Source: Planctomicrobium piriforme (GTDB lineage Bacteria > Planctomycetota > Planctomycetia > Planctomycetales > Planctomycetaceae). From it: a stretch of 59,408 nucleotides of DNA. The stretch is from assembly GCA_945860955.1 (NCBI GenBank), contig CAMATH010000042.1, forward strand, positions 1 through 59,408. Reading direction: 5' to 3'. Positions 27,701 through 33,370 of the stretch are shown here, piece by piece (position 1 is the first letter of the stretch; every line of letters starts with the position of its first letter). The notes under the pieces were generated by a model, which saw only the letters and a program-made list of their open reading frames with translations, searched no databases and had not been told where the DNA came from. A program made the position numbers and the translations under genes.

Positions 27701-28588
27701 TCGACCCGATTGCCGGGTGAACTCCTCGCAAACGTGAGGACTGGGGCGCAGGGAATCGGGCGGCGGCATCTATTGGCCGGGCAGTTCACCGATGACGTCA
27801 TCTGCGGCCTGCCTGTCCAGCGGTTCGCGTTCGACGCGGGCACACAGGGTGTTACCGACGACGAGTCCGACTCCTGCCAGTACTTCATACCGACTCTGGC
27901 TGGTATTGAAGGCCGAACCGCCGACTTCAGCCGTCAAAAGCTCGAACCTCCAAAAGTGCCGGACCAGGCCGACGATGCGACAGATTCGGCAGAGCGGGCT
28001 CCGCGTGTCGTCTATCTCGACGAGAAGCACAGGTTGCACTGGTTGTCGCTGAATTCATCAGACCCCGGCGAAATCCAGATGTCCCGCCTCGATTCGTTCG
28101 ATCAACGCAGCACTCAGATTGTCACCCAGGAAAGAGAGGTTCTGGTTCCCACGGATGCTGTCCCGATCAGCGCCAGACGAGACATGCTCGGGAACTTCCT
28201 CATCCGCTGGAAACGGCACGACGAGACCGGATGGACGTTGATCGAGAAAACCGGGAACGGAGCAAACGCAACTTCCGAAAACACTATGCGGATCCCCGTC
28301 CAAACGTGGCGACGGTTCCAGCAGAACCGATACGTCTGGGGCAACCCGGAGCCGGTCCTGACTCTTCGCATCGACCCGGCGATTCATCATCTCATCGTAC
28401 TGGACTCAAAACACAACGAGAATTCCCACCGCATTCGCGCCCCGCAGGAACCCATCATTGAACTGATTTCATACGGCTCACAACTGCTGACTGTCACCAC
28501 CACGGGTGTCTACAAATTGCAACTCAACAGGCCCTTGGTCACGGCGTTCTCTGGCGCGGGTACCCCCGCCGCTACCAATCCCGACTAA
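18737..28588 (+). CDS. Giant membrane-anchored propeller-like protein with SH3b-like segments
   Basis: A 3,283-residue protein. One hydrophobic helix (about residues 42-58) follows a basic N-terminus, giving a type II anchor with almost the whole chain probably outside the cytoplasm. The body is made of many irregular beta-rich repeats of the kind seen in regulator-type and WD-like propellers, for example GDVLVSTDAGLRVYSS and LFVGTDCGLQVSPES. Two consecutive SH3b-like segments lie at about 1648-1712 and 1713-1775 (SLPDRHSESLHKIPRGTPL; APLYSDPRGDSPVVG). No catalytic site is seen. It is the last gene of the cluster. Likely role is a large binding or scaffold surface. The start could also be the ATG at 18767. 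Repeat and SH3b calls are by pattern only. Confidence 0.8.
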   Translation: MSHETNSNPTMLFPFRIRRSSIVSPQQRAVAWHSFVWRWDSAMLLLLILGFLLWAFVVRRMDLWGAFDGSGQFEPVGDSRKRFDVEEEIRRHGVLDATHRGDRLVVTLKGGGVREYDTGMDIWGNLPPLPETLVDRDIVQIRAGNGNGNEPFDERRDRLFARTASGGLAVLRDDGWQVISRDTKFFGLSGRPVEWRDVTAAAVSDDRRHVVLGCRTEGLGLYDARDRVWPRIEGLSRLRDIGAIREIAWWKSRGCFVIGGERRLALFRVPGNPAAAMEPPTAVDSAGVTSGDTDDSIELPSEFAREIVDLHVTPQGTLWVLDRQPRSPNQVRISNWAADREPVVEFEENEIHLGLTLSDLNFAMQIDDRLFVCGETTNDATCGVFEYHCDRHAWSRRSTTPVNTTLRSLDGGSFYVGTEKTVEQFPTDANSSIWRFEGSDRSVQRLIWGRAGEILAQLKDDRIFSLRRGQPPVEVFHAPASNVDLATVHSAYDLDGTHILLVGPHSAVIHNTQTRVYDDFPISSDDQEAKWLAEPGLSFASTGGSAFFHSQDGTVRVLPLRDLIGGGKRFQRVKPHQVAAGTALSLMPMSTGKVAVLDADRVLHRIDASSGGPVVLGGRRIPESSGQTLVPRDVAGLTTETLADRDSAFLFPEQKRLTVHRSDSRELQNYALPEDEEILELASMKSRLLMPTRDGDVYDFRSTKDRWPPQGATSVLLGGDGRFNSNVNLDITDDELSDVRVDTDGDLYLAGAGKVVRYSPAHRRVVDRWNYASTSSVRLAGISNHKPVAVINGHVMHGSDSKLEEASRAETVSLFHEQLWITATGADGLRRLGWYPRLNKDPRRQFVFFKHPKSDARQFLDAVRLSSGGEADGDVLVSTDAGLRVYSSRARSWYWFKDKSFFAAAELYRLGDFVLVAKRLGERRYELGVFHVHGLKVPHEPDASALTFRSPLWQPPSELRAFAMDETKGDFVFVLPDNSVHRWRPGVGIASGSSVVEIAAPGDSPEASDLKRVVSCGSYLCFAGEKVLWTYKTNSHTWRRLSLKFPAGTTASDFSVQGIENDPRLDQVWCAVRSGGELLVGAWTTTAASSDINLKSLFKPSASSFMGNADRLIDAQQMIDPEKNSDVITLLQSDRVDWFHPDRREHRSGASFPGASPTEKLIYGKIDGRRIATNSLGRFWIAKSSDEFPSGFRYCDVDPSGDTKYAFDQSAAVWRRQPNGGIDVCQTAAAVSDEYQSFAAQIVPMEVDPASVLAVYPWHDLSVLLTVEGARVYDEKQFREVSVSDVKLSPVKSPLSRSGLRAFEDDGSLWIQRDGALLHLAGSSDPSKSLAPPPRLFRDAVEFVPFSSGQHWVRATNQWHFWRPAERMFAPVPRSATPVAESGLKLFLRSDLSPVAIDRASRQLLWWNPAGSWNARSTAILPSNVVLDEIRWLARDGRDWWALFDDRIERLAERRREASFGLHVVDSYRLSAAVRNGLREGLLNVRLSDDGIEFVGVRCGCRAAAVSESVTERGDFRCSGGLQWWTSRIDESPLATSLDANARLLFIDELHQTGWLATDDSTRFFALMADKSRLPGSGNHSSVAKAAAGVLWSNPNPLDADTRRLLAGREQRLSLTGLELPLIGARPLAHVFAEPNLKNSATGTADAVSFSLPDRHSESLHKIPRGTPLRLVERFERFLPADQSTEVWYRAVRDDFTMLWTPAAQLDLEKSRVTADSAPLYSDPRGDSPVVGRSPRGTAMSVVGVQKGWALLFLTKAEVGWLPETAVRLKVPVASGKWSEVDVQTSARAAAFRQSIAKAQVEFGPNGALTVTLSETGSTSRRMAVVDPWPSISSLRRDGNTGWESRFGKVPNGRPAWQAVTDLEIKQGSLVALRPGGDVKLAPAGGFLEVKGIKVDRSLNLGWLKWDRQSKHFEMNCTDGPQVFPPSAIVAAVPGGGTRFLFEEVDGLVYRESGKPFVSNRHGVWRYDSDNLSLTRGTVDSVEFRPHVGAVAARPFVGGFLDDKGAYIQAVKGMPVASGHTGHNVVKHGPVTFHEDVRQTPLKVTLTRMDRTVLTDKVLTDDGFNWDRRHSLAINAAGVLLQSDAGVHQHAAVPESEFSASPEEQGRLFSEDRATTWLHHGDDWWKQTRSGWTAVDSPRLNRTLVAAAAAGGWSWKRNGAGDVTVTCAGPAVGFRQVADASGIVYFTSDELGDAAAFDGELHVVTQSAHQFMDLAATATEPLAVGGSLDQGTARQPLPAKTKLEEIDLAVRRDRNFGAANRGEILYRIINGRIEHWNKPTARFEPTLPADNPLMLERLASTSRLRFWRHDDARLKKEVRLDKPVGGDDWVEYTFSVVTGPRSQQQIRFPFDRAKSVAARFGQLFVGTDCGLQVSPESDAIDETKAGKFDLHQPTLRLLQVRDGGGSLVVDRVGIPFANPTVLAVRSDSLCLATSDGKTFVAQPSGRELDERLRFQSALWQWREQTVSADTEARPSTNATAPKAAASKVVLAGRYINERRVYDSELIDFTNGRLPHDRIIDATHHDGQTFTLWHDGWLTTHSGDNADFNAGFQNFDQRSFKPTGLFIVRHANLQLQPSLYVRNDQRDVLRYDGPTGQWLPVRMDEERRRLNDYAASRPAFSRDRLRLVVNDQRQFQFQYLTLPTSASPNGQWRELPWRPRDNSDVGTAAVRFCLECDHWQEFICDQRSDSLWAATPMGFCRFSRVAGDSRPASGSPHSATAPGRVKLRLDEFVSARQHADAERLSVTEIRIATAPAGATQQVPEQFAVEFRRDYDSAHVYSATLDTRRDTGVFQKFDRSDKSVSKTDPFAEQEPVKTSFWKWRLTGRNGHHASNKRHPQPGKLECRLLSEAPDAPGENIDLSSGRFPFDQPDSLVCDGKAVHLAAPFGEPRFGWIAVNGEDLHLRHWKRPFDRETAKRVERVFPARNSEHNEVLGLLTANGEVLTILGNKEKKESDLAIFAGDDGFWSYRQKPLTSSREISSRTTPASASTRLPGELLANVRTGAQGIGRRHLLAGQFTDDVICGLPVQRFAFDAGTQGVTDDESDSCQYFIPTLAGIEGRTADFSRQKLEPPKVPDQADDATDSAERAPRVVYLDEKHRLHWLSLNSSDPGEIQMSRLDSFDQRSTQIVTQEREVLVPTDAVPISARRDMLGNFLIRWKRHDETGWTLIEKTGNGANATSENTMRIPVQTWRRFQQNRYVWGNPEPVLTLRIDPAIHHLIVLDSKHNENSHRIRAPQEPIIELISYGSQLLTVTTTGVYKLQLNRPLVTAFSGAGTPAATNPD

Positions 28589-29160
28589 CCCACAAACAGA
28601 TCCCTGGGCGCCGCCCCAAAGTCACGACTACCGCGTTTTTTTGCCGAATACCACTGCTTTTCAGCCAACATTTCGATCTCAATTTTTTCGAATGTCCGGC
28701 CGGGTTCCGGACGGCTCGCAGATTCGCCGTGCGACGATCATTTCCAGTCACCGGCACCGTGCTAGTCGGTTGGTGTGGAGGCAGTGACATACTGCTCGGA
28801 TTGTACCGCTCAGCAACAGGTGAAACTGCAGTTTGGCCCCCGCGCGGTTGATGGCTCATTGCTCTCACAGATTCTGTCACAGATCGCTTGCAATCACTCA
28901 CAAAACCACGCAAAATCTGGAACAGCGACGCGATCCGAAACGGCCCGCATTGGTAGCCCGATCTGCCTGCGTGACAACGAGTTAAGTGATCAAGGCGGCG
29001 GTCAAATTCCCCCCAACTCCGTCTCCATTGGCTTCCGATCGAATTGGGCGAACCACGTCACGCGAGAAACAAAAACGTCGCCGGCTGCGGCCGTGCGCGT
29101 TGCTTGGACGTCGACATTGGGGTGGCTCGTCGAAACTTTGGATAAAAAGCCGCACTGTGT

Positions 29161-29222
29161 GTTCCAGAATTCGTTCCAGAATTTGTGGTAAATCCTGACA
29201 AACGACCAGAAATTCTGGAACG
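29161..29222. repeat. GTTCCAGAATT direct plus inverted repeat
   Basis: The 11-mer GTTCCAGAATT occurs twice in direct orientation (29161-29171, 29173-29183) and once inverted (29211-29221). The second direct copy and the inverted copy form a perfect 13-bp inverted repeat (29172-29184 with 29210-29222) separated by 25 bases. It lies 63 bases from the tRNA-Thr 3' end. It could be a protein-binding site, a hairpin, or the scar of an insertion near the tRNA. Confidence 0.7.
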
Positions 29223-29239
29223 CAGACACTCGCACCCCG

Positions 29240-29278
29240 AAAAGGAAAAACCCATAACTCCTTTTGGAGTCATGGGTT
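29240..29278 (-). terminator. Rho-independent terminator of tRNA-Thr
   Basis: Read on the minus strand, a hairpin with a seven-bp and a five-bp stem separated by one A/C mismatch (29249-29278, four-base loop) is followed by TTTTTCCTTTT. It begins 7 bases after the tRNA gene and is the clearest terminator in the window. Confidence 0.85.
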
Positions 29279-29284
29279 ATCGAA

Positions 29285-29357
29285 AGCCGCCACCGCGACT
29301 CGAACGCGGGACCTACGCTTTACGAAAGCGTCGCTCTACCAACTGAGCTATGGCGGC
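29285..29357 (-). tRNA. tRNA-Thr (anticodon CGT)
   Basis: The minus-strand sequence folds into a complete cloverleaf. The acceptor stem is GCCGCCA/TGGCGGC, the D-stem GCTC/GAGC, the anticodon stem ACGCT/AGCGT with loop TTCGTAA (anticodon CGT, reading ACG codons), and the T-stem CCGCG/CGCGG with loop TTCGAGT. The discriminator base is T and the CCA end is not encoded. No intron or mismatch is seen in any stem. Confidence 0.97.
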
Positions 29358-29371
29358 CTGGAAGGGGACGG

Positions 29372-29400
29372 ATAGTACCGGATTTCGGCGGCCGTGGCAA
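29372..29400 (-). promoter_or_regulatory. Candidate promoter of tRNA-Thr
   Basis: On the minus strand, TTGCCA (29395-29400) is followed after exactly 17 bases by TACTAT (29372-29377). Each hexamer matches the sigma70 consensus at four of six positions. The -10 box ends 14 bases before the tRNA 5' end, leaving room for a short leader. Spacing and position make this more credible than most promoter calls here. Confidence 0.5.
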
Positions 29401-29505
29401 GTGCGTCGGACACTTGTTGAAGGCGGGCAAGTGAGCCGTCGTCGGCGTTTCGTCCCGGGGACATGCAGCTAAGATGGGGATTGAGACGCGGAGCGGTACA
29501 GTTGT

Positions 29506-29514
29506 TGCTACACT
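29506..29514 (+). promoter_or_regulatory. Candidate extended -10 element for the Ser/Thr kinase gene
   Basis: TGCTACACT fits an extended -10 (TGn followed by a TATAAT-like TACACT). It lies 50 bases upstream of the chosen ATG at 29565 and inside the longer open frame starting at 29463, which supports the shorter start. No good -35 box accompanies it. Confidence 0.25.
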
Positions 29515-29564
29515 GGTGCCGTTGTTCGCAGGCATTCGCAGTCACGGATTCGTCGAAACATCTC

Positions 29565-31787
29565 ATGGCATCCCATACCGAATCTCCAGTCCAGGGGGGA
29601 CTCGAACGTCTGAAGCGGTCCTTTTCCGCTTCCGGATTGTCCTCGCGTCGCAACTGGTGGATTTTTCCGCTCGTGGTCGCCGGCGTCCTCTCGGTGGTTG
29701 GTTGGTGGATCCGGACAGGAGTCGAAGCGGAGTTGATGAAGTCGGTCGCGGAGCAGTTGTCGACCATTCGCGATGCGGACGTCGAAGCGCTCAAGATCTG
29801 GCTGAAATCGCAGGAACGCAATGTCGTTCAGGCGGCCGAGTCACGCCGTGTCAGTAGTTGGGCTGTCAATCTGATCGACATGTCGCCGACCGTGAAACCA
29901 CACGAGTTGTTCGAGTCGGGGGCGCATGCACAATTGGTTGCGAGCCTCGAACCGTGGTTGTCCGACGAGAAATTCCAGGGCTTCGCGCTGCTCAATCGCG
30001 ACTGGAAAATCGTCGCGTCCACGCATGAGGAATTGGTGGGGAAAGTCGCCCCGTCGGAATATGGCGTGTTTCTGGATCCCGCCTTCAGTGGCCGCCCGAC
30101 CGTGTCGCGTCCATTTCCCTCGCTGGTCATGCTTCCCGACGAGTTCGATGTCCTTCGCGCTGGTGTCCCGACAATGTACGCCGCCGCGCCGGTTCATGAA
30201 AACGGTGTGGTTGTGGGGGTGTTGGCGCTGCGAATCCGACCGGAGCTGGACTTCACACGTCTGCTTCAGGTGGGGCAAATGGGGGCCACCGGGGAGACCT
30301 ACGCGTTCGACCAGGAGGGACTGCTGCTGTCGGAAAGTCGGTTTGACAAGAAACTGAAGGCGACGGGCTTGATTCCTGACCAGTCAGTCTCCCGTTCCAT
30401 TCTGATGCTGAAACTCAAGGATCCCGGTGTCGATCTCATGAAGGGAAAGCGTCCCCAGCTCGACCGAGATCAACTCCCGTTGACTGTGCCTGTCGCGTCG
30501 GCGATTCAAACCAAAGCCCCGGGCAGTAACGTCGACGGGTATCGCGACTACCTCGGCGAACCGTCCGTGGGGGCCTGGACGTGGATCGACGAGTACGGCT
30601 TTGGCGTGAACACCGAAGTCACCTACGACGAGGCGTTTCGCGCGGTGACCGTGGTTCGCCGGATGTTCTGGGGATTGCTCGCGCTTCTGGGACTCTCGTT
30701 CATCGCGATCGTTTTCGTGACGTGGCTGCTCGCGCGATGGCAGCGCACCGCGCAGCAGGCGGTTCTCGCCGCCAGACAACTGGGCCAGTACACATTGGAT
30801 CCGAAGGAAATTGGCTCCGGAGGGATGGGGACGGTTTATCGCGCGCATCACGCGATGCTTCGTCGTCCGACTGCGGTTAAGTTGCTCAATGTGGAACGAA
30901 CCAATGAGACGACGCTCAAACGATTTGAGCGTGAAGTCCAATTGACCAGTCAACTGAACCATCCGAATACGGTGGCGATCTACGATTTTGGCCGAACTCC
31001 CGAGGGGATTTTCTACTATGCGATGGAGTTTCTGGATGGCCTGACGTTGCACGATCTGGTCGTGCGGTTCGGCCCACAGCCTCCCGGGCGGGTCATTTCC
31101 ATTCTCCGCCAGATTTGCGGATCGCTCGCCGAGGCCCATGACCTGGGGTTGATCCATCGCGATATCAAGCCGGCCAATGTGCTGATCAATCACCGTGGTG
31201 GAATGTTCGACGTGGTCAAAGTCGTCGACTTTGGACTGGTGAAAGACACCACGGGAGCGCAGGTGAATCTCACCCACGCGAACGCGATCACCGGGACGCC
31301 GATGTATATGGCCCCCGAGTCGATCGAAAAGGGAGATCTGGTTGATCAGCGCGTTGATTTGTACGCGGTGGGAGGGGTCGGGTACTTCCTGCTGACAGGA
31401 ACCGCGATGTTCTTGAGTGACAGTCTCTTCGACTTGCTGAGACTGCAGTCTTCGGTGACACCAGACTCGCCATCGACTCGACTGGGACGGGACGTTGCCA
31501 CCGACCTGGAAGAGGTGATCATGACGTGCCTCGCGAAATCGCCCGCCGACCGGCCCCAGACGGCCCGCGATCTCGAACGCAGACTGGCGGCATGCGCTGA
31601 TGTCGATTCCTGGACTTTTGAGGAAGCCCAGGAATGGTGGAAGGCCTACGAAGCGAAGTCGCGGCCTGCCGAGACGCAACCCGAGACATCAACGCACGAA
31701 CAGGGAGCGACCATGCTGTTGCCGAACACTCCCAGCGTCGAAAACCGAGAACAGATCACACGGGACGGGACAAAGACCCAGTCGTGA
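29565..31787 (+). CDS. Transmembrane Ser/Thr protein kinase with N-terminal sensor domain
   Basis: A 740-residue kinase in reverse order compared with PknB. A first helix (about 23-42) is followed by an extracytoplasmic region of about 320 residues that looks like a double-Cache sensor (GETYAFDQEGLLLSESRFD). After a second helix (about 370-392) the protein kinase domain spans about 409-680. The kinase is complete: glycine loop GSGGMGTVY, ATP-binding Lys439, catalytic loop HRDIKPAN (H531-D533), DFG at D555 and the TPMYMAPE activation segment. It is likely to sense a small extracellular ligand and phosphorylate cytoplasmic targets. I prefer ATG 29565 to 29463 because it leaves a normal short N-terminal tail before the first helix. 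The RsbW/STAS genes nearby are on the other strand. Confidence 0.92.
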   Translation: MASHTESPVQGGLERLKRSFSASGLSSRRNWWIFPLVVAGVLSVVGWWIRTGVEAELMKSVAEQLSTIRDADVEALKIWLKSQERNVVQAAESRRVSSWAVNLIDMSPTVKPHELFESGAHAQLVASLEPWLSDEKFQGFALLNRDWKIVASTHEELVGKVAPSEYGVFLDPAFSGRPTVSRPFPSLVMLPDEFDVLRAGVPTMYAAAPVHENGVVVGVLALRIRPELDFTRLLQVGQMGATGETYAFDQEGLLLSESRFDKKLKATGLIPDQSVSRSILMLKLKDPGVDLMKGKRPQLDRDQLPLTVPVASAIQTKAPGSNVDGYRDYLGEPSVGAWTWIDEYGFGVNTEVTYDEAFRAVTVVRRMFWGLLALLGLSFIAIVFVTWLLARWQRTAQQAVLAARQLGQYTLDPKEIGSGGMGTVYRAHHAMLRRPTAVKLLNVERTNETTLKRFEREVQLTSQLNHPNTVAIYDFGRTPEGIFYYAMEFLDGLTLHDLVVRFGPQPPGRVISILRQICGSLAEAHDLGLIHRDIKPANVLINHRGGMFDVVKVVDFGLVKDTTGAQVNLTHANAITGTPMYMAPESIEKGDLVDQRVDLYAVGGVGYFLLTGTAMFLSDSLFDLLRLQSSVTPDSPSTRLGRDVATDLEEVIMTCLAKSPADRPQTARDLERRLAACADVDSWTFEEAQEWWKAYEAKSRPAETQPETSTHEQGATMLLPNTPSVENREQITRDGTKTQS

Positions 31788-31888
31788 TGTGCGCTGGTGA
31801 TCACTGCCAGTAGGTCGCCGTCAACAAACTTCAACACGGTAATTGCGGATGTCGCACGGCGGGTGCGTATGACCGACGGAAAGAATTT

Positions 31889-31924
31889 GACAGGATGAAG
31901 AGGATGAATGGGATGAACAGGATG
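31889..31924. repeat. Four tandem 9-bp units (consensus AACAGGATG)
   Basis: Four consecutive nonamers, GACAGGATG, AAGAGGATG, AATGGGATG and AACAGGATG, make a purine-rich block. Repeats of this GGATGAACAGGATG type are scattered between genes in several bacterial genomes. No role can be assigned. Confidence 0.8.
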
Positions 31925-32121
31925 GAGTCGCGCGCCATTCCTGCTCTCTGGATCAGTGGCGGAAATTGAACAACTCCCAATTCAAACGCTTGACAGCCGC
32001 CACAGCAATCCTGTCCAAAAATTTAATCGCCGGCTTGCAGGCAATTGTCTCGTTACCGGGCGTGCGCGTGTCAACGGGCAGGGAAGGTGGAGTTCCGGTG
32101 ATCCTAGCCCCTAAGCTGGCT

Positions 32122-32137
32122 GTGGAATAAATTCCAC
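32122..32137. repeat. Small palindrome, copy 1 of a possible intergenic repeat
   Basis: GTGGAAT / ATTCCAC around an AA centre, followed by GCTATG. The hairpin near 48,830 has the same plan (CGTGGAT / ATCCACG followed by GCTAC), suggesting a shared short intergenic repeat family. Confidence 0.5.
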
Positions 32138-32234
32138 GCTATGGACACTTGCTGCCAGGCCCTCTGCACCACATGTCGCGTGCCGCGCAAATTCCAATTT
32201 TGATCAGCAACAGTATCTAAGCGTGGTTCCGCAA

Positions 32235-32684
32235 CTATTCGGAAGTCGGCTCCGACTCCATGATCGTCCGGGTCTTTTCCAAAACCACCCGATTGCCCCG
32301 TTCGTTGTACACGATCGCGTTCATGAACGCCCGCATCAGGTGGATGCCGCGACCGCAGGGGCGTTCCAGATTCTCGTCCGCTGTCGGGTCGGGAACTTCG
32401 ACCGGATTGAACCCCTCCCCCTCATCTTCGATTTCGATTCGGCAACCATTCGAGTCAATCTGCCATGCGATCCGCACGAACTTCTGTGGATCAAGTCGGT
32501 TGCCATGCTTGATGGCGTTGACCAGCGCCTCTTCCAGCGCGAGCCGAATTCCGAACAGATCGTGGTCGCCGTACGCCAGCTCTTCGAGCTTGCGGATGAT
32601 CTGGTCTTGAATCGTCTGCCCGGCGACCGTATCGCTGGGAATGGTGACTTCAAACTTCGCCTGCTGGTCGTCAATCGCGGACAT
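32235..32684 (-). CDS. RsbW-like anti-sigma factor serine kinase (HATPase)
   Basis: A 149-residue GHKL ATPase of the RsbW/SpoIIAB type. The N-box ALEEALVNAIKHGN (about 61-74), the G1 box IEDEGEGFNP and the G2 segment GRGIHLMRAFMN are all present. Such proteins bind a sigma factor or other target and phosphorylate a STAS-domain antagonist. The STAS gene lies just upstream on the same strand (126-base gap), making a two-gene partner-switching unit. I chose ATG 32684 because the upstream extension to 32759 has no resemblance to the family. No sigma factor gene is visible nearby, so the controlled partner is encoded elsewhere or is not a sigma factor. Confidence 0.9.
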   Translation of the reverse strand: MSAIDDQQAKFEVTIPSDTVAGQTIQDQIIRKLEELAYGDHDLFGIRLALEEALVNAIKHGNRLDPQKFVRIAWQIDSNGCRIEIEDEGEGFNPVEVPDPTADENLERPCGRGIHLMRAFMNAIVYNERGNRVVLEKTRTIMESEPTSE

Positions 32685-32740
32685 GATGTTCAGGCAGCGA
32701 GACAGGTTGGAACGGGCGTTGAAAGCACCAGCGGGCCAAT

Positions 32741-32760
32741 CGTGCCGCTTACGCGGCACG
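32741..32760 (-). other. Intercistronic hairpin between STAS and RsbW-like genes
   Basis: A perfect eight-bp stem, CGTGCCGC / GCGGCACG, with a four-base loop in the gap between the two partner-switching genes. It has no T-run and could tune the ratio of antagonist to kinase by attenuating or stabilising the transcript. Confidence 0.55.
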
Positions 32761-32810
32761 CGACTGCCCGCTCCGAACGGACCCCGCCGGTCAAACCGAC
32801 GTGAAGGGGA

Positions 32811-33161
32811 CTAAAACTTCTCGAGCGCTTTGTCCCGAGTTTCCATGATCTTGAACAGTTTGTCGAGACGGGTAATCTTGAAGACTTCAAGAATATCTTT
32901 GCGAATCGCGCACAACCGCAACTCGCCCTGAGCCGCCTTCACCTTCTTGTCGAGGGTGATCAACTTGCCCAGCGCGGCGCTCGACAGGTACTCGACATTC
33001 GAAAAGTCGAGTACGACCTTCTGGCGGTGATCGTCGTCAATCAGACTGAAGAGCTGATTGCCGATGATCTGAATGTTGCTCTCGTCGAGGATCTTCTTGT
33101 CGGTGAAACGGGCGATCGTCACGCCGTTCACTTCTTCGATATCGATCTTGCGGGTAGACAT
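32811..33161 (-). CDS. STAS-domain anti-sigma factor antagonist
   Basis: A 116-residue single STAS domain. The hallmark VVLDFSNVEYLSSAALGKLI (about 49-68) contains the Ser pair where RsbV/SpoIIAA proteins are phosphorylated. A second conserved segment (about 80-92, LRLCAIRKDILEVF) is also normal for the family. It is expected to be phosphorylated by the RsbW-like kinase encoded immediately downstream and, when unphosphorylated, to sequester it. ATG 33161 gives the usual family length. A candidate promoter and a 5' leader hairpin are listed separately. Confidence 0.92.
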   Translation of the reverse strand: MSTRKIDIEEVNGVTIARFTDKKILDESNIQIIGNQLFSLIDDDHRQKVVLDFSNVEYLSSAALGKLITLDKKVKAAQGELRLCAIRKDILEVFKITRLDKLFKIMETRDKALEKF

Positions 33162-33185
33162 CTGTTCGGTCCGGAGGTTGTGCGA

Positions 33186-33203
33186 AAGGGGCGAAAACCC
33201 CTT
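33186..33203 (-). other. Leader hairpin upstream of the STAS gene
   Basis: A perfect six-bp stem, AAGGGG / CCCCTT, with a six-base loop, centred about 33 bases before the STAS start codon. It lies between the candidate promoter and the start, so it would be in the 5' untranslated leader. Confidence 0.5.
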
Positions 33204-33211
33204 GAACGCCG

Positions 33212-33240
33212 ATCTTCCAGCGTGATTGCCGCACTGTCAA
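33212..33240 (-). promoter_or_regulatory. Candidate promoter of the STAS/RsbW-like operon
   Basis: On the minus strand a perfect TTGACA (33235-33240) is followed after 17 bases by GAAGAT (33212-33217), a weak 3-of-6 match to the -10 consensus. The start codon lies about 50 bases downstream. Confidence 0.35.
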
Positions 33241-33319
33241 GCGTCGCGCGACCCCGGCGGCGGCTGTTCCCCAATTTTCGGGTTGCGGATCGCAGTCGCA
33301 ACGACTCGGAACTCTCCGC

Positions 33320-33325
33320 TACAAT
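33320..33325 (+). promoter_or_regulatory. Candidate -10 box of the RNase HII-like gene
   Basis: TACAAT, a 5-of-6 match to the -10 consensus, lies 45 bases before the TTG start at 33371. No convincing -35 box is seen 16-18 bases upstream. The same TACAAT box precedes the DUF1501 gene. Confidence 0.25.
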
Positions 33326-33370
33326 CTGTGCGATTGTGGCCGTGCCGTCAGAGTTTCTCAAACCAGTGAC

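Larger units (their letters stand above)
28589..29284. other. Gene-free region between the giant gene and tRNA-Thr
   Basis: No convincing gene. A short GGGC/GCCC hairpin (28606-28616) is followed 19 bases later by a T7 run (28636-28642), and a six-bp hairpin GTCCGG/CCGGAC lies at 28694-28712. Either may help end transcription of the cluster, but neither is a classical terminator. The open frame at 28775-29191 has no start context or family resemblance. The right end holds a direct/inverted repeat and the tRNA terminator, both listed separately. Confidence 0.5.
31788..32234. other. Intergenic region between convergent signalling genes, with short repeats
   Basis: No gene. It carries a four-unit 9-bp tandem repeat (31889-31924), an inverted partner ATCCTGTC (32008-32015) and a small palindrome (32122-32137), all listed separately. 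The kinase gene (plus) and the RsbW-like gene (minus) converge here, but no strong terminator is visible. Confidence 0.6.

Noticed and set aside
28775-29191. A 138-residue open frame in the gap before tRNA-Thr
   Set aside because: No signal, membrane or family features, and its end lies in the GTTCCAGAATT repeat. It looks like non-coding sequence.
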